Shown here: positions 10,060 to 20,039 of the stretch, piece after piece
Position numbering within the stretch: the first letter of the stretch is position 1
Layout: the number at the start of each line of letters is the position of its first letter
Source of the DNA: [Phialemoniopsis] sp. UDSM-2020
Taxonomy: Eukaryota > Ascomycota > Sordariomycetes > Thyridiales > Thyridiaceae
Assembly (NCBI GenBank): GCA_018873225.1
Contig: JAEILZ010000002.1
Span: 3,038,001 to 3,102,000 of the forward strand
Length of the DNA: 64,000 nt
Direction: 5' to 3'
The notes under the pieces: model-generated
Told to the model about the DNA's origin: nothing
Seen by the model: the letters and a program-made list of their open reading frames with translations, nothing else
Database searches by the model: none
Translations under genes and position numbers: made by a program

Positions 10060-12450
10060 TCATATGCCACCACCACCAAAAGTCCAGTCCTGATCCTGTC
10101 CTTGCCAACCGTTCCAGGGAAACAGAGGAAACTGTAGAAGCTCGGTCTGCTCAGGCGACAGATTGTCAAATTCGTCCCATCCCTGCGCGTTCGGTAGGTC
10201 AAAATCGTAGTTCGCTGCTGCCAGCTCTTCGGGTTGCAAGCTGTGGTCCATGAAGGGATCATCTGCGCCTGCACCACTGCCCATGACGGTGATACTGTCG
10301 GCGACATTGCCATCGAGGCCGGCTGGAAGGACTGCAGAATCGGACTGTTGCTGCTGTGGCTGCTGCTGCTTCGCCAATGCCGTGCGCGGCGTCTCCGCCG
10401 TCGTCGCCGGCGACGACTCCTCTTCGTCATCCGAAAAGTCCGCCTGCCTAAGCAAGCTATGAATGGCCAGCTTCTGCCGCGGGTCGTCCTCCTGGATCTT
10501 GGGCGCCGGCCTCCCCTGCGCGGCGTCCTGCGGCCTCGGCGCGACGCCCGTGCGCGCCGAGAAGATGCGCACCATGCGCTCGAGCTCGTCGATGATGGGC
10601 CGCACGAGCACCGACGCCGGGAAGAATCGCCGCAGCGCCGCCATGCACAGGTCCGCCCGGCTCAGCGCGAACTCGGGGCTGAACCGGTTCGCCTGCCGCC
10701 CGAAGCGCGAGATGAAGAGCACGAGGCGCGTCGCGTGGTACGCGCAGATGGCCGTGTCGAACTCGAGCGCCTGCGACGTCGTGCTGAGCTGGTTGAGCGA
10801 CGTGACGATCTGGATGATGGCCGCCGCGTGCTCGTGGCACAGCGACTCGGCGTGCGCGAGCCGGGCCGGGTCGACGGCGTCGAGGACGGCCTTCGGGGCC
10901 GCCTCGGGCAGGCCCACGAGGTAGAGGCGGTACATGTCGCAGTAGGTGTTGTGCCAGGACAGGTAGACGAGGATGTGCCGTGGCAGCCAGCGCGAGTGCA
11001 GTGTCGTGACGAGCTTAGCGGGGGTCAAGTCCGGGCCGCATATCAGTCGACTGCTGATGCGAGTGAGATCGTTCTCGACGACCTGCTCCTGCTCTGCCAT
11101 AATTCGCAATGGGTCTTCGCATTGCGGGAGCTGCTTGGCCACGCTCATTACGCTCCCACGCACTTGGTCCGTCTCGACCAGTAAGTTGAACGACCCGTTG
11201 TCACCTTCCTCGCCTGTCGGTGTACCATCCGCACTGAGGCAACCAAAATCTTCTTCGCGACCTGGCCGGTTAATCTGTATCGTGCCGAGGGGGTAGACCT
11301 GGAACTCAGCCACGCCGATGGAGAAGTAGCGTTCTATGAGCTTCAGCGACCATGTCATCCTCCTCCTCGTCTCACGTGGTATGTCCGGGAGGTCCGGCCG
11401 CTCGACATTGAGGCGCATGGCCAGTGCTTCCCTGGAAGCTATGCCGCTGAGCATGAAAGCACGCTGGAAGTGACCGGTCTCCATCCGGTAGAGTATGACG
11501 AGAAGAAGGGCCTGCATGCGTGATATCGTTGGTCGCTCCAGCTGCTGCCACAGGGTGTCTTCAGCCTCTTTGATCCAGGTATAGCCCCTGCAGACACACC
11601 CGGGTGAAGCGTTGAGGCCCGGCCTGGTGTGGAGGGCGCTTGTTCCATATAGACTGAGAGTCAATGCTTTGTCCAGTATCCCCTCGCGAAGTCTAGCCTT
11701 GACCGTGGCAGGGTGTAGAAATGTATAGGATGGGAGTGGGAATAGGTTTTGGAAGAAGAATTCGACCTTGTCAGTCAGGTCTCCTTTCAGCTGTGACATG
11801 AGCGATGCAGCTTCGGGATTCGGGGGGCTCTTGTCGCTGATCTCCTCGAGCATCAGGCGGATGGTCTCCTGGCAGGGACATGCTGTTTCCGGAAGAGGGT
11901 TCCATGGTGCCGGGGCCATAGTGGAAGGGTAGTCCCCGGTCGGGCTGGTCGGGTCCAACGGGTCGCGCAGTGGCCTCTTGGGGATCGCGTACTGGCACTG
12001 CAGATTGCGGCGCACGCAGTTGATGCAGCGCGGCAGCGTCCCGGTGCAACGGATCTTCTGTTGCCGGCAGCGAAGGCATGCCCTGGTCACGCGGCGCTTG
12101 GGAGGTCGCGACGAGTCGGCCGTCCCGGCATCGACCGAGCCGCGCGACTCTGGCGTGCGAAGATGCTCGGCCGGCGTCTTGAAGGAGCAGTCGAAGCCCA
12201 GGCGGGAGCAGTGACCGCAGCCAACAAGATTCCCATCGCAGCGGACCTGCCATCGGCGTGTCAGCAGTGTAGTAGCATCAAAGGGCCGCAGCGTTACATA
12301 TGCAGGCCGAGAAAGGGTAACAAGAAAAACTCCATCTCCCCACAAGCGTACCTTGCGAGATCTGCATTGCTTGCATGTCTGCTTGGCACCGAATCCCTCG
12401 GCCCGGAAGCAATGGGTGAACTTGTCTATATCGCCGGGTGTCTGAGCCAT
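10060..12450 (-). CDS. Transcription factor with two tandem Zn2Cys6 clusters (761 aa)
   Basis: Exons 12450-12352 and 12246-10060. The 105-nt intron is in frame and free of stops, so it could be mistaken for coding, but removing it restores a perfect first zinc cluster. Cluster one (residues ~26-54) is CKQCRSRKVRC then GNLVGCGHC and a final Cys, spacing C-x2-C-x6-C-x6-C-x2-C-x6-C. Cluster two, about 38 residues later, is CLRCRQQKIRC then PRCINC and a final Cys, with the same spacing. The middle holds the alpha-helical fungal regulator domain (around HTRPGLNAS to RLNVERPD). The tail is acidic with Gln runs and ends in an aromatic, Gly-rich stretch, likely an activation domain. Target genes are unknown; a sugar porter is transcribed divergently 1.24 kb away. 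Confidence 0.88.
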   Translation of the reverse strand: MAQTPGDIDKFTHCFRAEGFGAKQTCKQCRSRKVRLWGDGVFLVTLSRPAYVTLRPFDATTLLTRRWQVRCDGNLVGCGHCSRLGFDCSFKTPAEHLRTPESRGSVDAGTADSSRPPKRRVTRACLRCRQQKIRCTGTLPRCINCVRRNLQCQYAIPKRPLRDPLDPTSPTGDYPSTMAPAPWNPLPETACPCQETIRLMLEEISDKSPPNPEAASLMSQLKGDLTDKVEFFFQNLFPLPSYTFLHPATVKARLREGILDKALTLSLYGTSALHTRPGLNASPGCVCRGYTWIKEAEDTLWQQLERPTISRMQALLLVILYRMETGHFQRAFMLSGIASREALAMRLNVERPDLPDIPRETRRRMTWSLKLIERYFSIGVAEFQVYPLGTIQINRPGREEDFGCLSADGTPTGEEGDNGSFNLLVETDQVRGSVMSVAKQLPQCEDPLRIMAEQEQVVENDLTRISSRLICGPDLTPAKLVTTLHSRWLPRHILVYLSWHNTYCDMYRLYLVGLPEAAPKAVLDAVDPARLAHAESLCHEHAAAIIQIVTSLNQLSTTSQALEFDTAICAYHATRLVLFISRFGRQANRFSPEFALSRADLCMAALRRFFPASVLVRPIIDELERMVRIFSARTGVAPRPQDAAQGRPAPKIQEDDPRQKLAIHSLLRQADFSDDEEESSPATTAETPRTALAKQQQPQQQQSDSAVLPAGLDGNVADSITVMGSGAGADDPFMDHSLQPEELAAANYDFDLPNAQGWDEFDNLSPEQTELLQFPLFPWNGWQGQDQDWTFGGGGI

Positions 12451-13689
12451 CTCGGGGATCTCAAGGGAGAAGGCTGATAGGGATCAAAGCCATAGATCGG
12501 CTCGGTGGTGATACTGATCTGGGCATGGTGGAGGATAGAAATGCAGGAAGGGGACGGGAGACGGCAGATTTGCAGGGCTCAACCTGTAGGATGAAAACGC
12601 GGGGGGAGCTAACAAGATCTAGGGAAAGCATGCGGAGACGTCATGTTTTTGTCTCTGGCGAGGTACCGCCGTCCGTCTTTATTTCTATCGAAGAAGACCT
12701 TGCCTTGTAGTTGACTCATTAGATATCCTTCTTCAGCAAGGATTTCTTTCACTCGATAGAACCAATCTCAACATCCCTTTCCACTTACTTTGCTTCTAGA
12801 AAGTAAGGAAGCACGTAGATAGCCTTGTAAGAACACCAGGGTATTCTGGATAGAAGTGATCAGATGTACATCCCACGGGAAACTTTCTCGGCGGAAGTCG
12901 GTCGGATGACCCAAAAGAGACACACACAGTAAAAAGCCCTTGGTTGGACTGTCTTGTGGCTGAGAGCCAGTCATAACTCTGCAGACCGTGAGAGAATTTG
13001 GCGATTTCCACATTTTTATGGAGCTTGCTGTCCTGACGATTGTTCATACTGTACGCCTCTAGACCTGGTCGCTCCTAGAATGGAATGGCGTCAACTTTGT
13101 TGTGTCTCGCGCCATTCAAGCTCTGTATAAAGTGCAGACCACCTCCCACGTCCGTGATGGTGACAAACATGCTCAGGAAGCAAGATTTGCGAGCAAGGAG
13201 AGATGAAGACGAGGTCTGCGAACAACGAAGAGCGAGAAGCGAGGAGCGACCGGACAGTCGGCTTCTTTGGGGCATTTAAGCCAGGATCTGCCCAAATAGC
13301 AAGGTCATAAACTCGACGAGGGCTCGAACGTAACCTCGAATTGGGGTAAGCTTCGGCGTCGCCCCAGTTATCCAGCCAATATCACGTCGAGCCGGGTCTC
13401 CTCTACGAGCTCGTCATTCTGCTCGGTCACACACCATACCATGGGCCCGCATCGCCGTAAGTAGCATTGGATTCGGGGAGGAGTTGAAAAAGGCCATGCG
13501 CGGCCCGTACAGGCTTCGGGCCTATGTCTTGGCTCTTTGTAGGATCACCGCGTTTTCTCTGGCGTCGCCTTTGAAGCACATCTTGTAACTATCTCCTTAC
13601 AACTCCCTTTTGTTGAAACCCTGAATCGGGAAGACCTACGTATCATCATCCAAAAACACGATATCACCATTTCTGCATTACTTGTCACG
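12451..13689. other. Divergent promoter region between regulator and sugar porter
   Basis: About 1.24 kb shared by two divergent genes. The last ~100 bases before 13690 are pyrimidine-rich with ATCATCATCC and CACGATATCACC, typical of a fungal leader. No gene supported inside. Confidence 0.55.
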
Positions 13690-15610
13690 ATGGGCAAGGC
13701 TTTGGGGACTTTCCGGGCCGTATATCTGGCTGCCCTTTGTTGTGTCGGCTCCTTCTTGTTTGCCTATGACACTGGTATTGTTGGAGGGATTCTGACCCTG
13801 CCTTCGTTCAAGGAGGATTTCCGCTATGGCGACAATTCCTCCGTCGCAGCCAATTCTACCAGTCTGCTGCAAGCTGGAGGTAAGCTATTCCCCAATGTTG
13901 ATGTGTATGATGAGATATCTCATGTCTTGCTATACAGCGTTCTTCGCTTGCTTCTTCGTGTGGCCTTTTACCGCCCGCTACGGCCGTCGCTGGTCCATCG
14001 CCCTCGCCTCTACGATCTTCAACATCGGCGCCATCATCCAGGTCATCAACACCCACAGCATCGGCGCCTTCTATGCTGCTCGAGTCATCAGTGGCATTGG
14101 TGTCGGCATGGCAACCGTGATTATCCCCATGTACAGCGCCGAGATGGCTCCGAAGCACATCCGCGGGACGCTGGGCTCGATGTTCCAGTTCTTCTTCACA
14201 ATGGGCGTCATGACGAGCTACTGGGTTGATTACGCCGTATCGATTCATGTCCCGAAGTCCACTCGCCAGTGGCAGATTCCTGTCGGACTCCAGCTTGTGC
14301 CCGGCGGCATCCTGGGTCTGGGCATGCTGCTGTGCCGTGAGTCCACACGGTGGCTGGCCAAGAAGAATCGCCATGAAGAGGCGCTGGCCTCGCTCATATG
14401 GGTGCGGGGTGGCGACGACACGCCGGAGGTTCGAGAGGAGCAAGTTTCAACCCATCCCTAAAAATCAACATCTAGTCACTAACGTCTTTGACAGGTTTGC
14501 CGAGATCCTGGCTGGTCTCGAGGAAGAAGACCGGGTGACCGAGGGCGTCACATGGAAAGAGATGCTCCTCCCTGTCAATCGACTCCGAGTGTTCATCGTA
14601 GTCGCTATGCAGATCGGAGTGCAGCTTACCGGAAATACCTCGCTTGCATACTGTGAGTTGTTATCATCTTTCAGGTGGTAGTGACCGTTAACTCAGTGCT
14701 GACATTCTGGATCAGATGCTCCCCAGATCTTCGCTGCCATCGGCGCCGGAAGCAACAATTTACTGATCACTGGCTTCTTTGGTGTGGTCAAGGTTGTGTC
14801 TTGTCTATTCTTCCTCCTTTTCCTCGTCGACCGCATTGGTAGGAGATGGTCCTTATTCGGTGGCGCTTTCTTGATGGGCACCTACATGCTCATAATTGCT
14901 GTGCTCTCTGCAACCCACCCTCCTGTCAAGAACGGCCCGGTTACTAGCACCGGTGGCGCTGCTGTTGCCATGGTCTACCTCGAAGCCAGTATGCAACAAC
15001 CCTTCTCTGGTTCGCTAGTATCCTATGGCTAACTCAGATGCTCAGTGACTTATAATTGCTCTTGGGGTCCTGTATCTTGGGTAAGTCAACAGCCGGCGTC
15101 TTACATCAACACTGCTGTTTTGTATACTGATGCATCCTAGCTATACATGAGTGAAATCTTTCCCTCCCGCATCCGAGAAGCTGGAATTGGCATCGGAACG
15201 GCAACCCAGTGGCTGTTCAACTTCGTCTTCTCTCAGGTCACCCCTCACGCCGTCAACAACATTGGCTGGAGGACCTTCCTCATGTTTTGCATCTTCAACT
15301 GGTCGCTTATGGTGTTTGTCTGGTTCTTCGTTAGAGAGGTCAGTCTGCAATTCCAGTGCAGCGTTTCTGAATGGCAACTTGCTGATACTAATCCATTGCA
15401 ACAGACAAAAGGCAAATCCCTTGAGGAAATGGAGGCTTGTAAGTGGCGACATCACACACACTCTGCATACCGTGCCATATCTAATGTTTCTCAGTGTTTG
15501 GCTCGACTCAAACGGCGATCGACACAGACGCCGTTCGACGCAAAGTCCGGGAGGGACTCCAAGGAGAACAGCAGGCACAGAGAGAGGATGCAGGGAGACA
15601 GGTTGTGTAG
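13690..15610 (+). CDS. MFS sugar porter (501 aa, 8 exons)
   Basis: Exons 13690-13879, 13938-14439, 14495-14652, 14716-14988, 15046-15080, 15141-15338, 15405-15438 and 15495-15610. Sugar-porter marks (PF00083): FAYDTGIVGGIL in helix 1, RYGRRW between helices 2 and 3, GIGVGMATV, PESTRW-type CRESTRW after helix 6, DRIGRRW and the closing VRETKGKSLEEME. Twelve helices are expected and visible. The second intron (14440-14494) has a GC donor (GA|GCAAGT) and is required by frame to join REE to FAEIL. The product is a plasma-membrane proton symporter or facilitator for a hexose, pentose or quinate-like substrate; which one is not readable. Divergent from the double-zinc regulator, which may control it (inference). 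Confidence 0.88.
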
Positions 15611-16139
15611 AACATGGTAGGCACCCTCTGTCCTGGATATCGTTGATCGTTGTCTCACAGATTGCTTCCCAGCGATTGAAAACGAACGGCGATCGAAAAA
15701 TTAGTTTCGTCGTTCTTTCACTTTTGCGCAGTGCACCTCTCACATGACGAAATCGACCTTCGTCAGGCAAAGACAATTCAGCAACGAATTAGCCAGAGGC
15801 AGAGTGAATGGTTGGGAACAAAGAAGTATTGCTTCGCCCTTTGTTCATTCCAACCCTAATTGGTCAGAACAAGTCAAACAACGACTTGAGCTCTGAACAA
15901 TTCAACTCACAACACCCTTTGTCGTTTTCTGTATAAATAATAAATAGCAGAAGGTGCTATGATTCTCAGTCATGACCAAAAATCAGCATCAGAACCAGCA
16001 GCCACAAGTCGCATCAGTCCAGTAGAATCTAGCAATTCCCTGGCCTCTCTTTTTTGAGCACTTTAGAAGCAATACCAGTCAAAAGCCCCCCAAAAAAAAG
16101 CCTTTTCAGTCTTTTCTTTCACATACTCAACCCGCCGCC
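15611..16139. other. Intergenic, kinase promoter
   Basis: About 530 bases. TATA-like TGTATAAATAATAAATAG lies near 15930-15948, about 200 bases before the kinase start, followed by CT-rich leader sequence. No gene seen. Confidence 0.5.
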
Positions 16140-18266
16140 ATGCCGCCCATTCCCACAACCGAGATGTCAACTGCCATCCGCATCAAAACCAGCGATGTAG
16201 ACGTGATGAAGCGTCCTGCCCCAGCTATCGCCACATGTTCCGCGCCTCTCCCATGCAAGTCCGAAACTTCGTCTTCTGCAGCTTCTTCAGAGTTTGTAGT
16301 CAGCCCCACCAGTCCCGTAGAGGAGGCCAAGGTGAAACTCCCGAGCACGGCGTGGTACATCCCGCCATACCTCGAGAACGTTGAGAAGGTCGAGAACTAC
16401 AAGCCGGGCGGCTACCACCCGATCGACTTGGGCGACACCCTCGACAAAGGCCGGTGGCTCGTACGCCACAAGCTCGGGCACGGTGGCTTCTCGACCGTGT
16501 GGCTCTGTCAGGACCAACTCACAGGTGTCTGGCGCGCCGTCAAGGTCCTCTCCGCCATCGCCTCAATCCTGGGCGACTGGGAAAACTGCCCCGAGATCTG
16601 GGTGCCCGAAGAGCTTGAGAATCTCGAGACGGACTGTAGGAACGCAGACATCTATGAGAAGCATGTCATCAAGCCTCTCGAGACGTTCTGGGTCCAGGGC
16701 CCCAACGGCAATCACATGTGCATCGTGTACCCTGTCATGGGCCCTTCGCTGGCCGAGCTCTGGCCGCCTCGCGCCGACGAGAAAGAGCGCGTCAAGGACT
16801 TCATGTTTCAGCTTTGTCTGGCGATCCGGCTGATGCATGAGGCCGAGGTGGTTCACGGCGACATCAAGCCCCAGAACCTGCTTCTCAAGGCCTCGGGCAT
16901 TGAGCGGCTTAGCGACGGAGAGATCATTGATGCCTTTGGCCTACCTACCACTGAGGAGCTGCTGCGAGTCTCGCCAGAGACCAATCGCAAACATGCTCCG
17001 CGCAGAGTAGCCATGCCAGTGGCTCTGGATCCCCTGTCAGAGTACATCGAGAATGAGATCGTCCTCGCCGACTACGGCTGCTCTTTCAGGGCCCACGAGT
17101 CCCGAGAGAACTCTCTCGGCTTTTCTGGACCCTGGGCTTCGCCGCAGACGATTCTGGACAGCAAGTCGGAGGGTGCCAAGGCAGACATCTGGGCGATCGG
17201 TTGCACCATCATGGACATGATCGTCAGCGTGCCCTTCTTTTGGGGTGACGTGCAGGAGTGGACTAACCAGCTCGAGGACTACATGGGTCCTATGCCGGAG
17301 CTGTACAGAAAGCGGTGGCTGGCGCAGTACGGACCTGACAAGTACTACCTTGGCGAGAGGGGCGAGGCTGAAGAGGAGCAGGAGCGAAAGCTGAGCCACT
17401 CTCAATATGAACAGGTACGTGAGGAGACCGCGCGGTGGTGTCAACGCGGACTTGAAATGACCTTCGAGAAGTTGCAGAATCAACGGCGTCATATCGGCAA
17501 TCACCACTTGCACCCCGTGTCCATGTCCCACGAGGAGTGGGATAAGATGCGCACCGAGCGTTATGAGGTCTGGGGAGAGCGGGACTTGATCTCGGCTACC
17601 CTGTGTACAGCCAGGTACTGGGTCGGACCTGTGGAGGAGCCTGAAGAGGAAGATGAAGAAGCCAAGTGGAACGACATCATTCCTCGGGACCCATTCGGCA
17701 GCATGCAAGATGACTCTGTCGAGCGCCGCATTCTGGAGCTGATTAAGTCAAGCAACCCTCCCACGCCCAAGAGCTCCGGTTCCAGGGACTGGCGCCGCTA
17801 CGAAGGCCTTCGTCGATGGGAGATTGAGCAGATTGCTGACCTGATGAAGATGATTTTCACCTGGGAGCAGGAGGCCACCATCACCGACGTCATGAAGCAC
17901 CCGTGGTTTGGCGACCGGTATGTTGAGCGGTGCGAGTACGAGTCTCGTGCTTGGGACGCCAAGATCCAGAAGTGGTGCGAGGATGATGAAGACTCGTACA
18001 CTGTGCAGGACTCCGAGGAGGCGCGGTCAGAGAGCGAATATGACTGGGGATTTGAATATCAGAGCCTGGTGGGTGAATGTGACTGGGAGAGTGTTGATGC
18101 GCAACTTGGGTCCGAGTCAGACGAGTCCGATCTCGAGGCAGGATTCGCTGGCGAGAGGATTGAGTTCCTGGTGCAACCCACCACCGCTGATGTCACGTCC
18201 TCCAGTGGCTTTGTCAAGAGATTCAAGTCTACGTTTTGTCAGCTTTTGACGCTTTTCCGTAAATGA
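16140..18266 (+). CDS. SRPK-like serine/threonine protein kinase (708 aa)
   Basis: Single exon. A Ser/Thr-rich leader of about 90 residues precedes YHPIDLGDTLDKGRW, the lead-in typical of SR-protein kinases. Then come the glycine loop (KLGHGGFSTVWL), the lysine of WRAVKVL, the catalytic loop VVHGDIKPQN with its Asp, and ADYG in place of DFG. The activation segment reads GPWASPQTI instead of the usual APE motif, followed by ADIWAIGC. An insert of ~70 residues separates the catalytic loop from ADYG, as in SRPK kinases. The final ~130 residues are strongly acidic, ending in a short basic hydrophobic tail. SRPKs phosphorylate Arg/Ser-rich splicing factors; fungi carry expanded divergent sets of uncertain targets. 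Key catalytic residues are intact, so activity is likely. Confidence 0.87.
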   Translation: MPPIPTTEMSTAIRIKTSDVDVMKRPAPAIATCSAPLPCKSETSSSAASSEFVVSPTSPVEEAKVKLPSTAWYIPPYLENVEKVENYKPGGYHPIDLGDTLDKGRWLVRHKLGHGGFSTVWLCQDQLTGVWRAVKVLSAIASILGDWENCPEIWVPEELENLETDCRNADIYEKHVIKPLETFWVQGPNGNHMCIVYPVMGPSLAELWPPRADEKERVKDFMFQLCLAIRLMHEAEVVHGDIKPQNLLLKASGIERLSDGEIIDAFGLPTTEELLRVSPETNRKHAPRRVAMPVALDPLSEYIENEIVLADYGCSFRAHESRENSLGFSGPWASPQTILDSKSEGAKADIWAIGCTIMDMIVSVPFFWGDVQEWTNQLEDYMGPMPELYRKRWLAQYGPDKYYLGERGEAEEEQERKLSHSQYEQVREETARWCQRGLEMTFEKLQNQRRHIGNHHLHPVSMSHEEWDKMRTERYEVWGERDLISATLCTARYWVGPVEEPEEEDEEAKWNDIIPRDPFGSMQDDSVERRILELIKSSNPPTPKSSGSRDWRRYEGLRRWEIEQIADLMKMIFTWEQEATITDVMKHPWFGDRYVERCEYESRAWDAKIQKWCEDDEDSYTVQDSEEARSESEYDWGFEYQSLVGECDWESVDAQLGSESDESDLEAGFAGERIEFLVQPTTADVTSSSGFVKRFKSTFCQLLTLFRK

Positions 18267-18821
18267 GTCTACTGAGCCACTGTATCCCGTTTGGCTTGGA
18301 ACTCTCTATGTAGATGACTGACTGAAGGTCTGCTGCCTTTAGACATTACCGTCGGAGAGTGGCAAATTTTGCCTTTTCCGTGTATTGAATTGACCAATCA
18401 TCTAAAAATGATCGCTTGCTATCTGCTATGCATGAGTTCCCCGTAACCGTGTACTGATTCATGTTAATCAAAGCATTGTCCAGAATGCACCGGGGGTATC
18501 TTCCCATAATTCCATAATCCTGAAAACTCCTGACAGTATGTAAATGCATCAGCGTCGCTGGGTGCTCTTGTTTAGAACACATAGTGACGTCCACTCGGAA
18601 CAAGTGGTCAAAATTCCAAGCGCTTCCGAAAGCCCGGTCATGCAGAAGACGGATGGACCGTTCCCTGCAGACATAAAATAAGCACGAATTCTAACCCAGC
18701 CGTATCCCCAACACCTTGCGCACACGGAAACCGATGGATCGAAAGACTTGCCAGCCAGTCTTTCTACAATCAACAAGGAAACGTCGTAGTTTTGGTGTAA
18801 TCTTCGTAAGTCATCGTAGCC
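18267..18821. other. Convergent 3' regions of kinase and bZIP genes
   Basis: About 555 bases between two convergent genes; no reading frame or RNA I can support. Confidence 0.5.
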
Positions 18822-20039
18822 TTAACCGCTGTTTCCCTCCTCCAAGCTCGCCAGGTCGATCTTGGGCAACCGAGCAGGCATTTTGACGGGGCCCGGCAGG
18901 CCCTCGCCGAGCTTGCGGGCCGCGTTCTGCATGTACTCGTGGATGAGCGGGCAGCCGCAGTCGACGTGCCGCAGCAGCTCGCTTCTGAGGTCGAGCACCT
19001 GGTCCTTGAGCTGTGCGACCGAGGCGACGAGGCTCTCGCGGTGCTCGGTGGCGGCCTTGGAGTCCTCCTCGAGCCGCGACCGCGCGGCCTTGGCCTTGGC
19101 GCGGCACTTGGATGTGGCGAGGCGGTTGCGCGCGCGCTGGACCTCGGTGGTGTAAGGCTCGACGCCGCCGCTGTTGGGGGTGTCGGTGTTGTTGTCGGCG
19201 GGAGACGGGCCGTGGTGGGCGGTGTCGCGAGCTACCACGGTCCGGCCGGCCGCCGAGGGAGGCGAGGCATGTCGGGGGGGATGCTTTGTTGTGGTCTCTC
19301 GAGCTTGCTTGCTCGTGTGTTTAGCAGGTTTGGAGTTGGTCTTGGAGTTGGTCTTGGAGTTGGCCTTGCTACTCTTTGACGGCTTGGAGGAGGAGAGGGC
19401 CGTGGCGACGGATGAACGGCGGGAGTTCGGATCGAAGGTGTTTGGGCCGGCGCCGGTGTGGGCATTCGGATCTGGGCTGATCACGCTCATCCCGGAGGAC
19501 GAGAGCGGTGCCGAGCAGCTGTACGGAGTGTAGACGAGATCGGGCATCCAGTTGTCGCTGACGGATTCTTGGTAGCCTGCTGCTTCAGACGACTGGCATT
19601 CCCAGGGCTGGGTGGCCTGCGCCTGATGGTCCGACAGTTGGCTATATGTGGCCCCCATACTGGAAGTCGGGCTAAGCGTCTCATCATAGTGTTCGAAGGG
19701 GCCACTTGGCTGGCCAGTGCTTAGCGCTTGGAAGTTTTCTGTCTGGCCAAGATATCCCATCTGAGGCAAGCTGAACGGCTGTTCATACGGTGCAACGGGG
19801 AATACGTTGGAGAAGGATGTGCGCAGATCCTCGAGCATGGCGTCATCTATGGGCACATCAACGACGCCCTGTTCGGTCTGCACGGGGAACCCCTGGTAAA
19901 GGGCGAGATAGGTGCAAGGGTCCAGCTGTGTGGCCAGCTGTGTATCCAGTTGTGTGTTCAGCAAGCCAAGATGGGTGGGACCAATGCCTTTCTCTGGATG
20001 ACCGTACTGGTCTAGCCCGGTCAGACCGCCGTAGTCCAT
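18822..20039 (-). CDS. bZIP transcription factor (405 aa)
   Basis: Single exon starting MDYGGLTGLDQYG. The basic region near residue 310 reads RARNRLATSKCRAK; the N-x7-R invariant pattern (N..., then KCR) is present. It is followed by a leucine zipper with heptads through LEED, LVAS, LKDQVLDL and LLRH. A HVDCGCPLIHEYM motif just after the zipper is common in a fungal bZIP group related to ATF/CREB factors. A run of Lys/Ser/Thr and Asn repeats (SKTNSKTNSK) lies before the basic region, and the N-terminal half is Gln- and Pro-rich, probably an activation domain. Nuclear by family. It has a long upstream region shared with the amidohydrolase gene. Its regulated pathway is unknown. Confidence 0.88.
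   Translation of the reverse strand: MDYGGLTGLDQYGHPEKGIGPTHLGLLNTQLDTQLATQLDPCTYLALYQGFPVQTEQGVVDVPIDDAMLEDLRTSFSNVFPVAPYEQPFSLPQMGYLGQTENFQALSTGQPSGPFEHYDETLSPTSSMGATYSQLSDHQAQATQPWECQSSEAAGYQESVSDNWMPDLVYTPYSCSAPLSSSGMSVISPDPNAHTGAGPNTFDPNSRRSSVATALSSSKPSKSSKANSKTNSKTNSKPAKHTSKQARETTTKHPPRHASPPSAAGRTVVARDTAHHGPSPADNNTDTPNSGGVEPYTTEVQRARNRLATSKCRAKAKAARSRLEEDSKAATEHRESLVASVAQLKDQVLDLRSELLRHVDCGCPLIHEYMQNAARKLGEGLPGPVKMPARLPKIDLASLEEGNSG

Noticed and set aside
10234..11184. 316-codon open frame on the plus strand, very Arg-rich
   Set aside because: It is the antisense shadow of the GC-rich regulator gene; composition is that of a third-position mirror.
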